In this document: positions 34,320-46,915 of the stretch, in pieces
How the letters are laid out: each line of letters opens with the position of its first letter
How positions within the stretch are numbered: position 1 is the stretch's first letter
Origin: Ischnura elegans
Lineage: Eukaryota; Arthropoda; Insecta; Odonata; Coenagrionidae
Direction: 5' to 3'
DNA length: 64,000 nucleotides
NCBI RefSeq assembly: GCF_921293095.1
Contig: NC_060252.1
Location: 6,262,001 to 6,326,000 of the forward strand
Position numbers and translations under genes: made by a program
Notes under the pieces: generated by a model
What the model was told of the DNA's origin: nothing
What the model saw: the letters and a program-made list of their open reading frames with translations, nothing else
Database searches by the model: none

Positions 34320-36309
34320 GTCTTCTGATGGCTAGTAAGTGTTAGCTGGGGTTAACCCCGTGGTCGCTATTCACATGTTCCATTTTGACTTTCCATTCCT
34401 AATGACTGTCTATGACGTAATAATCGAGCTTAGCCAATAATTGCAATGATTGACTGATTGTTTCCCTCTGATTCACCTCAGTTTGTTTAGGGCGTTTGCA
34501 TTTGGTGCCTCGTCTTGACCGCATCGCCCCAGGGTATCTCCCGTTTGTCACGCGTCGGCAGTCTCTGCAATCTGAGCTGTGCATGCATCAAGCACCATTT
34601 CGACCCAATTTCATTGATTTGAGTTGTGGCACAAATGCGTTTGCTTCGCCCATCATCCATCCCGTGGCATTTTTCGCCCTATAAATTCTGCAAACCTCGT
34701 CCGTTTACAATTACCACGGTGCCATGAAATTTGAATGCATTAGAGTGACTTTAGCGCTCTGATTGGTCGATTTCCATTGTTTATTCTGCGAGAGGCACCG
34801 GCGGGCGCGAACATTGTTGGCGAAAATGAGGTGAATGCAGTGTGTTTGTTCGAGGGGCGGTTTAGAACCTCAAAATTATCGATGTATATTGCAAAACTCG
34901 TCTGTATTCACTGCCTTGTGTGACGAAAAGCACCCAACGCAGATTAAAACGTAACTCTCAGTCTATAGGTATATGTATTATTGATTAAATTTTTCTTTTC
35001 AGATAAGATGGCGAAAGGAAATAGCCGCGTATACTCCATGGAAACAGGGCAGAACCGATGGAAATGGATTTCCTAATTATTGGTTAGTGCAATTCCAATT
35101 TTTAATGCCATCGATATATATTGCGAGCGTTTTGAAAAAACTAAAATGAAACGTCCACGAACTTTCTTTCTTCTTTTTTTGGCGAAAGTTATTTACCTCG
35201 AATTTCCATACATAACATCATCCTCAACAGATCAAACATTAGTTTAAAATAGATATTTTTAGATAGATTGAAAGGGAGGCCTTGAGGTGAATTGAAGAAG
35301 GAAGTGCTGGAAGGAAAGGGATTATTCATTAGTACTCCATTGAAACCTACCTTAATCGGTAGAATAATAAATAAAATGAGTCGTAACGTGTTGTAAAGAA
35401 AGCTACTTGTACCATAAGAAGAAGGAAATGTGCAAAATAATAAAAAGAGTGCAAAACCATATTGCAATGGGAAGTCGACCTCAAGGTAGTCGACTTTAGA
35501 CCGATGTTGATAGATAACTAAAGTCGCCTTTCCAGTCCCGTCTCCGACCCTGAAAATGTCTACGTAATAGGCTCTTCATTGGTTTATAGGTGGTGAAGTG
35601 TCTTCGAAATTTTTTGTAATAAAGAGCCGAGAACTTCCAAAGTGCTCGTCAGAGTGCGCTGCTAACTCACTTCGGGGATGCTTTGAATGCTGCGATGATC
35701 ACGACGATGGAATATTCATGGCGGCCGAGATGCCGTGAGCACGAATGAATTATGCGTCGACTCCGTTATAGGGAATGAGATAGGGCTGGGGGTAGTGTGG
35801 GAAACAAATTAAAAGGGGAGGAATTCCATGGAGTAAATACTAACCTGGGTGGCTACGATGTGTTAGCTGATACCAATAAAAGCGGGCTGAAGCCCACGCT
35901 AGGTTTCTCTCTAAACAACACTTCCCTGGTGGCGAAAATGACGTCAGCCTCAAAATCCTTCCAAACAGTACTGTGCCAAGCGTGTAGAACCACGACTCAT
36001 AAGATACATAGTATTCGTGCTAACATGCAGCACTCAACGCAATTTTAATGGCAAAGGTACGAGGCACTCGTATTAAATTTATCCAAATCCAATCCATTAA
36101 TCCAAAATCACCATTTATTACAATAATCAGTGTTTGTCAATGAAATATAATGAATTTAAGAGACAGACGGTTGCTCCGCATCCAGTAACGAGTCAATAGA
36201 AAGACAACCAGTAAATTTCTTTGGGTTTTACCCCTAAACTCATCATCGATGCCTGTATCCTGTACTGCTTCGAAATTTACAGTAAGTGTCGAAATTCCAA
36301 AAAATAACA
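34320..36309. other. Unclassified DNA
   Basis: No supported coding frame, RNA gene or terminal repeat. One TGACGTCA lies at 35939-35946. Confidence 0.4.
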
Positions 36310-36420
36310 GGTACTAATAGAAAGATGTGAAAGAAAAGAAATGCGTAGGTTTGAAAAGATTGGCTGATGGGAGAATTGAGTGGAGAGCTGCCTAGTCAAA
36401 CCAATCGCAGTATCGCGACA
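36310..36420 (+). mobile_element. RTE-type LINE terminal fragment
   Basis: Plus-strand codons read LADGRIEWRAA near 36365-36395, followed after a small shift by GTCAAACCAATCG (SNQS). This is the extreme C-terminus of the RTE-type elements seen at 22230 and 28763. Confidence 0.6.
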
Positions 36421-37514
36421 ATTGATGATGAACTATGCAAACACATGGAAAAGTTCTTGAAAAAATATCTTTCCGAGTGGAGCTACCATTGTCAGAGCTC
36501 CGAAAAACCGCGATTTGTTTTCTTACGTAGACGAGAAAAAAACATCAATGAAAGGATGAGTTAATGACGATGTTTTAGGAAACGCATAAAATATAATTTG
36601 GTCCATTCCATCTCAACTCAACAAGCGTTTCTCTCCCTTAGGGTTTCAGATTTTGATGAAGATTTCCACGTGAGTATATACAAGTAAATACACCGCAAAA
36701 CAAATGCCGGAACCTTTTCGCGAAAATAAAATTTTACGCCTTATATGCGCATTTCAAATTTTTCGCATTTTACGTCAAAAATGCCTGTCTCGAATAATAT
36801 AATTACTTCTACTTCATCACCAGGCTGTTGCACAGCCATGAATAAAGGCTTATTTTAAATCTTAGATTTTGTTTAAGGCACTGAATGTGTAAAAATATTA
36901 ATTTAATGCCATATACTATTGTTGTGATATTTCAATGTTTAAATGAATATTAATTATTTTTTCTCAAATATTCCATCTCGGGCTCGACAATAATTTGTAT
37001 TTTATACTCTAAATATATCTGCTTTAATATTAAAATAATGAAATTCTAATTGGATTCGGGGCGTTCCGGCTCCTTCATTAGGATTACATACCGTGGGGTT
37101 ATTATACAACTCTGTGGATGGATTAATAACAGGTTCCGGGCCATAGTAATAACACCTAAAACTTTAATTATAGACTAACAACAATTCTGCTGGTATTTTC
37201 TATGTATATTATCAACCATATGCTTTTAACGAACTTAATAACAGAGCTTAACTGAAGGTTTGTATCAGAAGCTAGCTGGTATGGCTTAATTTTTAGGTTT
37301 ATTCTCTTTTTAGGAGATTTTTTTTGCAGAATCGCATAGTCATGAATATTGATGATATAAATGTATGATTATGTCTGCCGTCAGGGCCCTAACGCTGAAA
37401 TGTTTTCGCAAGTTTAGTCTCGACAGATCCCGAAACCCCGGTCTTACGGTAGGGTGGCGTTTCGAGGAGTTACCGCTCATTTGACGATGTAATCGGCTTA
37501 CCACAGCCAGGGGG
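36421..37514. other. Unclassified AT-rich DNA
   Basis: Very AT-rich from 36830 to 37080. No supported features. Confidence 0.4.
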
Positions 37515-37700
37515 ACGGGTTGGTAGGTGCAGTGGGTCGAGTGTGAGCCTCTTACCCAGTGGGCTCGGGTTCGGATCCCTGCAAGTTTTTTCACTGAAGC
37601 CATTTGAAAGTGCTGTGGGGGTGGGGGGGTTCTTGTACTTCACCGTCCGTCGGATTAGACATTAACGAAGCTGCCTTCGGCGCTGTACGTTGAATAGGTG
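37515..37700 (+). mobile_element. tRNA-derived SINE
   Basis: The head resembles a tRNA: an A-box-like TGGTAGGTGCAGTGG near 37520 and a B box GGTTCGGATCC at 37568-37578 within a T-arm-like hairpin. The body ends with CCGTCCGTCGGATTAGAC (37643 on), a tail motif also present in the SINE at 46600-46915. RNA polymerase III would transcribe such a unit and a LINE would supply the enzyme. It has no coding capacity. Boundaries are approximate, and the reverse-strand 87-codon frame over it is a chance overlap. Confidence 0.65.
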
Positions 37701-39070
37701 ATTTCGTGGCTGCTTGATTCAAAACATATATTTCGCATTTAATGATAAGAAACTATTATATTCAATAAAATAACAGTTTTCCATCTTTCAAGGCATCACT
37801 TGAGGTTAAAATAGCGAAATATGGGCACATAGAATGTGAGCGATTTAATCCTGAAGTTGCTGCGAAGGCCCCTGCCGTGAAAAGTACTTGTGATCATTGT
37901 TTCCCGGTTTCCATCGCTTTGGTCGATGCCAACAGTTTCGCCGGCAACTTCTCAAATCCACTTCTGACGCCAGAAGATGCTCGCGCGAAGGCCCGCCAAA
38001 CCGTCATCGTCAACAAACGCGGTGGAAATCATGATCACAATCTAAATCTGATTTCCAAGTTAACGCTTTCCAGGTTGTAAAGCCGGTAGCTGCGCTATTA
38101 TATTTTTACTTGCGTGATATGACTTCAGTCACAGAATTCATTTCGTAATTACAAAAAAATGGCGCGGTGGAGAGCCTAAGTTTGATCACAATTAAATTTC
38201 TTCAAGTACTTATACCAAAGGTCACGTCAGATTTTGTCAAAACGACACGAAATTCAAGCGTTAATCATTATTTTTCCGGTGTTTTGAAACCTTTTTAATA
38301 TAAGGATTATCGAATGCAATTTCAAAGGAATGTATATCACGGAATGCGTATTTTTGTGGCCGTAAGTCCGTCAAGTACACTTTGAGGAGAATATTCGGAT
38401 TTTTTTTATGAAAAATTACGTGTACTTAGTTTCTCTGTCCAACCTCCTATACATATAATATAAGGCTATAATGTAAAGTCTGACCATACAATTAGAACAT
38501 CTGGCCATTGAATAGTGAGCCAATCGGTAAAAAAGATGTTAGATGCCTCTTAGATGAGGTTGGGACCGTTGGAACCGAAACAAATATGGCGGCTTTGTTC
38601 ACAACAGGCCATTTTTTTAATATTGCTAGGCCTCCATTGATTTATTGACAGCACGAGAAGATTTCAAAAGTATTTTGTTGATACGATCATTAAATTTCGA
38701 AGTAAACCAACATTGACATCATCTACATCCTTTACAGGAAAATTTTTACATTTCTTCTGTAGACTTCGGCCTTTGGAATGGGATTATTATTCGCTTTCAT
38801 AAGTGCATAATGTAATCACTTCATCATAAGTATCTCACGAATTAATATTACATTTCCAATGGTTTCTTTTGGGCATCATACAAGTTAGAATGCTCCAAAT
38901 GTAGATATACCTTTTAATGCCTCCTCGAAAATTCAGGACAATAGTTAGCACAATATATCTATCTATATGTCGCCTGCATTGCTGATGTTCATTTATGGAA
39001 GAGAATTCTACATTTCCGAATGAACCGTTCGTGAGGAAATGAGTCCTTCAAGTTACTCGCGGTCACTCAT
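37701..39070. other. Unclassified DNA
   Basis: Nothing recognisable apart from short ATTCATTCG-like words near 39020-39070. Confidence 0.4.
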
Positions 39071-39130
39071 TGAACTTCCAAACAATGCCCTTATTTATAG
39101 AAATCTGTGACGTCATCCGAATTTGAGACC
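39071..39130 (+). repeat. Dispersed repeat, copy 1 (partner at 49768)
   Basis: TGAACTTCCAAACAATG and GTGACGTCATCCGAATT align with 49768-49822 in the same orientation. Both are preceded by ATTCATTCG/TGAACGA-like words, so the unit is longer than the best-conserved core. Confidence 0.55.
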
Positions 39131-40917
39131 AAATTTTGGAATGGGGCATAATCTCCGTGATGATGGCTGAGGAGGGGGTGGCCAAAATGTTTTCCGCCTC
39201 AGGGGGGGAGGCGACCAGGAGTGTGAAGCCGGCCGTGGGTCTGCAGCAAGCGAAAGAGCCCTTGGCAAGGCGGTGGTTGCGAGGGGGGAGGATATAGGGG
39301 TGGGAATGGGAAGCCGTGATAGGGAGGCAACAGCGCCCCTATCGGGCGGGAAGGGATCCTGCCCAGATTGGGATGGGGGAATGGACGCATTCAGGAGGAG
39401 GAGGGGAAATGAGGGAAAAGGCCCCTCCCCCCAAACGATGAGGGGAAGAAGAGTCTCCGTGTGCCGTTCAAATGAACGATTCGCTCAAACGAGAATTTGC
39501 CCTCAACAGAGTGAACGTAAACGGGGGCGATTGTCGGCTTGTGTGCGTAAGACCGACATTGAAATGGCAACATTGTCGATCACGCGATCCCTAAGGTGAT
39601 GATCACGTGATTGGCTGATTCTAACAACAGACATTGTTGACGTGGTGTTTATTTTATTTTGAAAATTTATTCCCTCCGATTTTAGTATTGTAGAAGAATG
39701 ATTTTGATAATATTTAATAAATTCAGTGGTAAGGAAAGAAAGGGATAGGAACATGTTATGGAAACAGGACTAGGACAGCGGTGCTGTGGTAGATGGAATA
39801 AAGCCAGAAATCAAAGGGTAAAAATGACTGGGACTCACCCAGAATCTCCCGGTTGCCTTATATTTATATATTTTTTTCTTCAGATAATTTTTTAGATTTT
39901 GCAAATTATGTATGATTCAAATTAAGGGTTTTAATGTTGGCTTCCGCTATTACGGACTGTGCAGCACGTTGAATGGAACTCTTCATGTTTACTTTCTTGT
40001 GTGATTGGCGCGTAGAGAGGAATGAATGATTCAGTATCCATACGAGTCAATATCAATTCTAAATGATCTAGTTTTTAGTGGATGAGTAGGATATATTAGC
40101 GATTGTGAGAAAATTTGTTTTTCCGCAAACAGCCATTGAATTCTCGACTGGGTCCCACCCATAAAAAGGTTTGGTAGCAGAAAAAAGTATTTTTAATTCA
40201 AATGAACACGTCAGCCATTCGCATTGCTCTGAGTAAATGTGAGTGAACCCTTTTGGAACACATTGTTGCGCGCAATGAGTAGGAACTATATGTATTACAC
40301 CACAGTCGGAATTAGGTACTTAAGAATTTTGAAGTGGGATTTTATGAAATGATTAGTACTCATGATTTTATCTCAATTTCTGCGCCCACGTTAAGAGGAA
40401 AAATGAACTCTATAAGTCAGAAATGACTGATTACTGTTACGTTGCAGAAAACTATTGGGGATAATGCGTAAGTTTCGAATTCTGAAATAAATCGTTAAAA
40501 GTTTCATTTTCTGTAGAAATCATTATCAAAACACCCCCGGCTTCAAGATTTTTAATTTTATCGAAGAGAGTTGGCGTCAATGATACAAGAGAAGAGTGGT
40601 TGTTTCAAAGAAAATTTCCAAAGAAAATGTTCACGCATTAAGATTCTTCAGTGAAGCGGGTTTGTGCTCTGTTTTATTATTGAGTTTTTATTTCTGATTT
40701 ATAAATTGGGTAAACGGAAAAATACCTCATTAATAACTTTCATCATCATTAATGCAGAGCTTGTAAAATCTAAAAAGGTATACTTATTAATAGATATTAT
40801 TGAAATTATAATATTTCACCTTCTTCTAGAATAGTAACTTTGGAAGGATAACATATGAAAAAAATAAAGACCACGCAAGCAATCGCTGTTGCCACATTCA
40901 GTAAATAAAACCAGTCT
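39131..40917. other. Unclassified DNA
   Basis: 39150-39450 is G-rich with short frames on both strands. The rest is AT-rich, without recognisable features. Confidence 0.4.
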
Positions 40918-40963
40918 AACCACCGAAAATTGTGGATCACGTGATCCACAATTTTCGGTGGTT
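40918..40963. repeat. Perfect 46-bp palindrome
   Basis: The arms AACCACCGAAAATTGTGGAT and their reverse complement meet at ATCACGTGAT with no spacer and no mismatch. It could extrude as a cruciform or mark a fold-back rearrangement. It also contains the E-box CACGTG at the centre. No flanking target-site duplication is evident. Confidence 0.9.
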
Positions 40964-41720
40964 CAATAATTTTTTGCTATTAGCTGAAGGTAATTTTAAA
41001 GTTAACATCGTCCAAGATGTGGAATTAAAAATTAAGATTAGTTTTGTGTTCGGTCAATATTATATTGTTTTTTTTCAGTTTTTAGGTGAATGTTCGTTTA
41101 GAGTTTGTTGTGTCCATTGAGTAAAAAATCGTCAACTTGTTTCCCGCAAACGGGAGAAAGATGGATGATGCAGGGAAATAAAATGGAGCGGAGTTGGTCA
41201 GGGAAAAGATAGGGTAACGAGACGAATCTCGGAATATTTTTCTCGCAACGTGAGGATTAATCATAATCGGTTGTTTGCGCCATACGTCGTGCAGTGCGGT
41301 GCTGCGTTCTCTTAGCCTAGTGCTACAGAGGGGAGAATTGTGTCAGCATCCTCTGCCATACTCTCCGATCGAATTAGGATGAAATTGATGCATCCCATCC
41401 CGAGTGGAGAAAGCACTGAAATGCCACGCCCCACTGCAGAGTAAAGAAAATCAAAGCATTTGTAAGAAGATGAGATTTGCTCTCAATCCTCAAAATTTGT
41501 ATTCTGACGAAAATATTTTTTCCATAAAAGTTAATGACCGATGAGTAGTAATTTGATTTGTGCTCAATTTATTTCGCTGCCCTTTCGAGCAGTGGTCTAG
41601 TTGGGAAAAAAATTTAAGCGGTACTCAACAAAATTTCCAAGCAGCTGAACATGTATTGTACAAAGTACTGCAGGAAGAAGTGACTTTGTGCGCAGTCACG
41701 CGCACGGGTGCAAAGTTAAA
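40964..41720. other. Unclassified DNA
   Basis: No supported features. Open frames are short. Confidence 0.4.
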
Positions 41721-41937
41721 TACACCAAAGGATGAAAGCACGACCCTCGCCACATGTGCCACAGTGTGGACTGGTGACGTGAACATCTTGTTCCGTAAAA
41801 CCCATCCTGAAGTTCGCTCTGAGAAAATGGCTTGGTGGTGGAACTGGTTAACACACCTGACCGCCAATCGGGAGATCCGGGTTCGAATCCCGGCTAAGTG
41901 AAATATTTTTTCATGGCGAACTTCATCCTTTGGTGTA
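41721..41937. repeat. 16-bp perfect inverted repeats around the tRNA-like unit
   Basis: TACACCAAAGGATGAA at 41721-41736 is exactly the reverse complement of 41922-41937. The interior holds the tRNA-like unit. Either this is a small non-autonomous element or the pair arose by local inversion. No target-site duplication was seen. Confidence 0.6.
41829..41900 (+). tRNA. tRNA-Gly(GCC)-like pseudogene or SINE head
   Basis: A 72-nt stretch that folds like a tRNA. The acceptor GGCTTGG pairs with CTAAGTG except at the terminal pair. The D arm is GTG/CAC. The anticodon arm is CCTGA-CCGCCAA-TCGGG with anticodon GCC, and the T arm CCGGG-TTCGAAT-CCCGG is perfect. Position 33 is C instead of the near-universal U, and the acceptor end is imperfect, so I favour a pseudogene or SINE head over a functional gene. 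A T run follows at 41905-41911. It sits between the 16-bp inverted repeats 41721-41736 and 41922-41937. Confidence 0.55.
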
Positions 41938-44900
41938 TGAATTATACACTCGACCACGATTGAAATGTCTAACTCCAACTCTTATAATAGTTCCGAGTTG
42001 TGCCACGAGATGACTCTGAACAAGTAAATAATCATTTCCGATTTTTCTTCCCGAAACCCATAGGACAATTTTCAGTAGGGCTATTTTTTACAGATTTAAA
42101 AAGGTAGTTTTACCGATACGCTTACAACGAGATTGGATTTTAGGGGGTACGCCGTACTGGCCCAACTACAGCGCTGGTTTCACGACGTATTGGAATCCTG
42201 TGGTGGGAAATTTCTTCGGATAATAAGGAGAAAAATGTCAGTGAAAACACAAAAAAATACAAGGAAGTTTAGAAAAAAAAGTGGTCATTATGTTTAAGGA
42301 GAACAAAATAAGATTTAGAAATTCTTACTTTTATGGATGAAAATATTTCGTTATATATTGCTGTTGTCTTCAATCACGTCTTGCTGATAAACCACGCTCT
42401 TTGCAGATGGAATCTTTGCGATGGAATCGCTGATGGATAGGCTGCTTCTGGAGATTCACTCAGCCACACATACGCGAACCGCGACGTTCGTGCTTAACGC
42501 ATTCGCCCTGACCTGTGGATTGTGATTCGATTTGCCAAATTTCCAATTATTGAGAACGATTCGCAGATCCGAACCTTTCCAATGAACCGATTCTCATCGA
42601 CCGAATCTTAAAAATGATCCGAAACTCACACATACCCCCCTCCCCGTGTGCGTGTGTCATTCGGATCCAGCGCCTCTTGCGGCGGGGGTCCGAAACACGG
42701 ACCCCTCGGGCGGAAACCGTGAATTGTTACGGTTACGGAGTCGCGGTCTCGCTCGTAGTGTCGGTGAACGAACGAACTCGCTCGCTCTCTCTCCTTTATT
42801 TTTTTTATTTTTAAATGAAATCTTCTTTAGGCTCGCCAGGCACTTTTTTAGGCACGGTGAAAAAAAGAGGTACCCACTCCTATAGAAACGCAGAAAATCC
42901 CATAGCTGATTCATCCACTCACAGCCCAAAAAACTGGTGGAAGAATACAATTTGGAAAATATACTTGAATGTATTGTAAAGCATAGGTAGACTGTGAAAT
43001 TGTGATTGCAATGAACTTTTTATAGGTCGATAACTTTCTTATTCTACTAGAAAAGGGTTGACTTAAGTGTGCATATTTTTACATCACTTTTTAAAATCAT
43101 TTCCACTTAAAATACCGATTCAAAGCTTTTTTCCGGTTGGAAAGTTAATACTTAACAGCAATTGTTACCTCGCTTTAGATTATCTCACTTAATTCTTTTT
43201 TTCCCAAATTTTGGGTGTTTTGAGCTTTTTATCCGACATTGTTTTTTAACTACCTATTTTCATTTCCTTTGCAGCGGAATTTTGCTTTATAAATGTGATT
43301 TATGAATTTAAAAGAGACATAATCGTCTTCCGCATAAGCCATAAACGTCCCGCAATGCTATCAGTTTACTCAATTAATTATACTTTATTTACATTTTCTG
43401 AGTTTTATTTCTTTTTACCAAACTACTTAATTTTTCTTTTTTATTTCAAATTTCAAATAATCCCACCTAACAATGCAACTAAAATAAAATCGACTAATCA
43501 ACAATCTTCACTGTCACACGAGGCTTTCATTGTTGGTCGCATGCGTTGAAGAAAACCGTCGCCTTTTCATATCCGTTTATTAAGGGCAATGCGACCATCG
43601 ATTTCGTGCGATTGGTGATTTATGTAACTATATAATTAAAAATGGATCTCTGAAATTCCACAAATCTTACCAGAAAGAGGTTTAGACACACATTGTGTTT
43701 CATGCTTGCATGCATTCCGTCAGTTTTTGTAGAAGGTGATTTGTAAAATATTACGAGATAGAAGTTATTCCATGACATGCATTCCCACTCCCTCGTTTTG
43801 TGCGAAGGCACTGATCTCGGGAAGCAGTTCTGTTCGAGTGCTCCTCTTTCTCGCGCATTCGATGTGCGGTGATATTTGCACTACTCGTGTTTCCTCATCG
43901 ACTGCGATCCTAGATTCAGTTTGGTCATTTTTTTCCAGTTTTCCAATTCACCACCGGAATATATTTCTCGCTATCAACTGTTTAATAAAATTGGTACACT
44001 AATCAGACACTTTTTGTACAATATTCGGGCCTCCAGTAACCTTTTATCCATAAAAAGTAAATAAATGGGACATATTAGAATTTGAGTGAGGCAATTTCAG
44101 ATTGAGTGAGACAATTTCACGAATTTACGCCGCAAACCATTCAATTAAATGGGACATGGCGATATCATTCTCAAGTTTCACGACATCGATTGAAGCACTA
44201 AAAAGTGCCAATTGTATCCATTGCTACTTTGCCGTCAGTTCTCGTGCCTTATTCTGGTGACTCTCTTGAGTTGTACCTATTTTTGACCATTTTTCAAGGA
44301 CAAATATTGAAAAAAGAAAGCAACAATTCAATGAGTTATCAATTATCCAGCGACTTACCATAGTTTGGATACCTCCTCGAAGATATGATTTGTTGGATTT
44401 CATGCCAAGGTACCAAATTATCAGTCCAAGGCTCGTGCTTTTAATGCGGTGATCGGTGATATGATTTATAAGTCTCGAAATATGGGTCGGTTGATCTGAT
44501 AATAGAGTCGAACTTGTCTTTGATTTCAAGTGTGAGAAGGTTTTTCGCAAAAACTGCAAATCATCGGAGAGGGAATTTGATGTAGCACATGATGCGTAGT
44601 CATTTTAGCGATAAGACAGTAAAAAGTAACACGGAGCAACTACGCAGTTCATTATTGATCATAATAAATATGTGTATAAACAAAAATCCACGCAGTGCAA
44701 AGTGGCGCAGGAAAAGTAATTACTCCTCCTGCCCAGCTTGCGTGTCATTCTGAACACGGCAGTGATTTATTCTGGATTGCGATCTCTCATCTTTATAAAT
44801 TAACTTACGGTTTGAAGCACTGAATGAAATTCATCAAAGAGGAATAATTGTGCAGCAATCTTGGAATCATGGATTGCTTTCAATCCTTTTATATCAGCCA

Positions 44901-45059
44901 TACTGCCTCGCTCTGTTCAATTTTGATCATTTATCAATGTGCTACCACTAATTATTGTAATACCACTGGGATCATCAATAGCTCTCTATCAGTTCATATC
45001 GACTGCTGTCTCGCGTCGTATCGATATCGTTCGTTCGTTTATCGATGTGCTTCCGCGTA
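41938..45059. other. Unclassified DNA
   Basis: No supported gene in 3.1 kb. Near 42500-42600 and 42760-42780 there are words of the GAACGA/GATTC type seen elsewhere. 42660-42770 is GC-rich. Confidence 0.4.
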
Positions 45060-45890
45060 TCGCACATCCCGAGATTGCACGCTTCGCAGACCCCACGCGC
45101 GCGTACCCTGCTCCCATCCCCCTCCACACACCTTTTCCCTTTCGCTTCCCTTCTGCTTTGGGGATGGGGCGTTTGGGCCGGGGGTGTGGGGGGGGGGGGG
45201 GGGGGGCATGGGAAAGGGGGCGGAGGTAACGCTCCCTCGTTCTCTTCAGTGCGAGGCAGGAGTGCAGGCGCACCGGACCAAACACGCGTCCCTCAGCCTT
45301 CCTTCCTCTGCTGCCGCCGTTGCTGCTGCTGCCGTTGCCGCCGCCTCTCTCCCTGCCCCCGTGACCGTGTGCAGAGTTTTCGGAGCCCTTCGCGGCATTG
45401 TTGCGCCGAGGATCGTTGCGTCCCGAGTTCGCGGTGGTATTGTTGCGTCGGCCGCATTGTTGTGTGGGAGTCGGCGTCATTGTTGCTGCGTTTGTTGCGT
45501 GGGTGAGGCGGCTTGGGGCGCGCGAATTTGCCGCCGACGAGCAGTGGGGGGCGGTAGGTGGCGCTGTCGAGCGGTGGGCCCCTCTCTCGCCCGGATCGAT
45601 GGCAGGGGCTGCCTCTCGGCCTGTTTGTGAGGCTGGGCGTCGTCAGCACTAGTAGTCGGCGTCCCTCGCGCCCCGACACTGGCTGCACAATCCAATCTGG
45701 AGTTCTCTCTGTGTCCACAAGACATTGCCCGCCCGTGTGGTGACACCCCCTTTTCCCGTGACTCTTGTGTTGCTCTGCCCGTGACTGCTTTACATTTTAC
45801 GCGTGCTTCTCTCCTGGAGGAGGCGTTGTCTTTCTCCAGGCACTCACTCCCTCTCATCTGCTGTCGAGCGAAGTTCCAATTCCCACTGCT
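45060..45890 (+). promoter_or_regulatory. CpG-rich block, candidate promoter and first exon
   Basis: This is the most GC- and CpG-rich stretch of the window, in contrast to AT-rich flanks. Its right end reads CACTGCTG followed by GTGAGTACTG, a strong splice-donor match at 45890/45891. A degenerate motif around ATTGTTGCG recurs at 45395-45505. No convincing protein is encoded: open frames of up to 260 codons overlap on both strands and reflect base composition, so it would be a 5' untranslated exon. A 21-base G run lies at 45188-45208. The assignment as a host gene promoter is inference. Confidence 0.35.
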
Positions 45891-46599
45891 GGTGAGTACT
45901 GTTTACCTTTGTTCCGAATATATATGAATGTCGGCCCGGTTATATGTAAACGCCTCGCAAAAGTGACAACATCTGTGTTACCATAGACCTGGATTGCATT
46001 GAAACAATGAGGGTAGCAGGATAATAATATCGAACATGGGCTATATCGCATGTGAGTGGTAGAAATGAGATTGTAAAAACTTTCAGTGGGGAAAATTTCG
46101 CCTGTGTGTTGCCCTCTGACGTAGTTTTATGATTAAGTGGCTAAATATTGCGTCCTTAGTCTAAATCAATCCATTCGACGCGTGCAAACAAATTATTTTA
46201 GTTTCTATTGCAATCTGGAATCGTACCTCTTGAGGCCGTATAACTCGACAAATTTGTTATTAGAAGCTCTTTACGAGCAAAGCTTCAACCCTTGCTTACG
46301 CTCAGCACACAGCGTGCGGGGCGTTGAAATTTTTGATTGACTGAACGCAAAACAGAATCTTTTCTGATGATTATATACATTTTCTGACTTCATACCATCA
46401 TGACCAATTGCATAATTTTAAGAGCTGTTATATTTTTAGTCTGCTCCCACTTAAATGCGACGTAATATATTTAGTTTACGCTGAACTCACGTTAGCCGTA
46501 TGGGTATAAATAACCCAGGATTATCATATTGTTAAAAGACTATGAATGGAGTAATTTCTGCTCTAATTTCATTCTGAGAAAAATGCTCCGAATTTTTAT
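45891..46599. other. Unclassified DNA (possible intron)
   Basis: Follows the candidate splice donor at 45890. No other supported feature. Confidence 0.3.
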
Positions 46600-46915
46600 C
46601 TATCTTGTGCCGCTAATTTGGTCTGACCGGCGAACATGAATATTGTGGTTGGCGCCAAAGGGAACGGTTGGGAAGGATGGGTGGAGAGAAACCCGGCGTC
46701 GGCATTAGCAAAAGGTTCCAAGGGGACCAGAGCTAAACGTCCCATCCGACGGACGGGGTACTGCACATGGGTTCCTCCACCGACAATATGTAAGCAAGCA
46801 AGGGTCGTTAAGTCTCTGAAAATCTCTGCCACCGGCAAGGCTTGAATCCGGTCCCTTCGGGTGGAAGCAATAACTCTATGCGACCATGACAACACGAAAC
46901 CCACGAATATTGTAT
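46600..46915 (-). mobile_element. tRNA-derived SINE
   Basis: Minus strand. A B-box-like CCGGATTCAAGCC lies at 46839-46851, with a tRNA-like head upstream towards 46905. The body carries CCCCGTCCGTCGGATGGG at 46741-46758, the same tail motif as the SINE at 37515-37700. An open frame on the minus strand through it is incidental. Confidence 0.65.

Noticed and set aside
44848-45630. 260-codon open frame on the plus strand
   Set aside because: It runs into GC-rich low-complexity DNA with overlapping long frames on both strands. The translation shows Ala/Gly/Ser/Val-rich composition and no domain, so base composition explains it.
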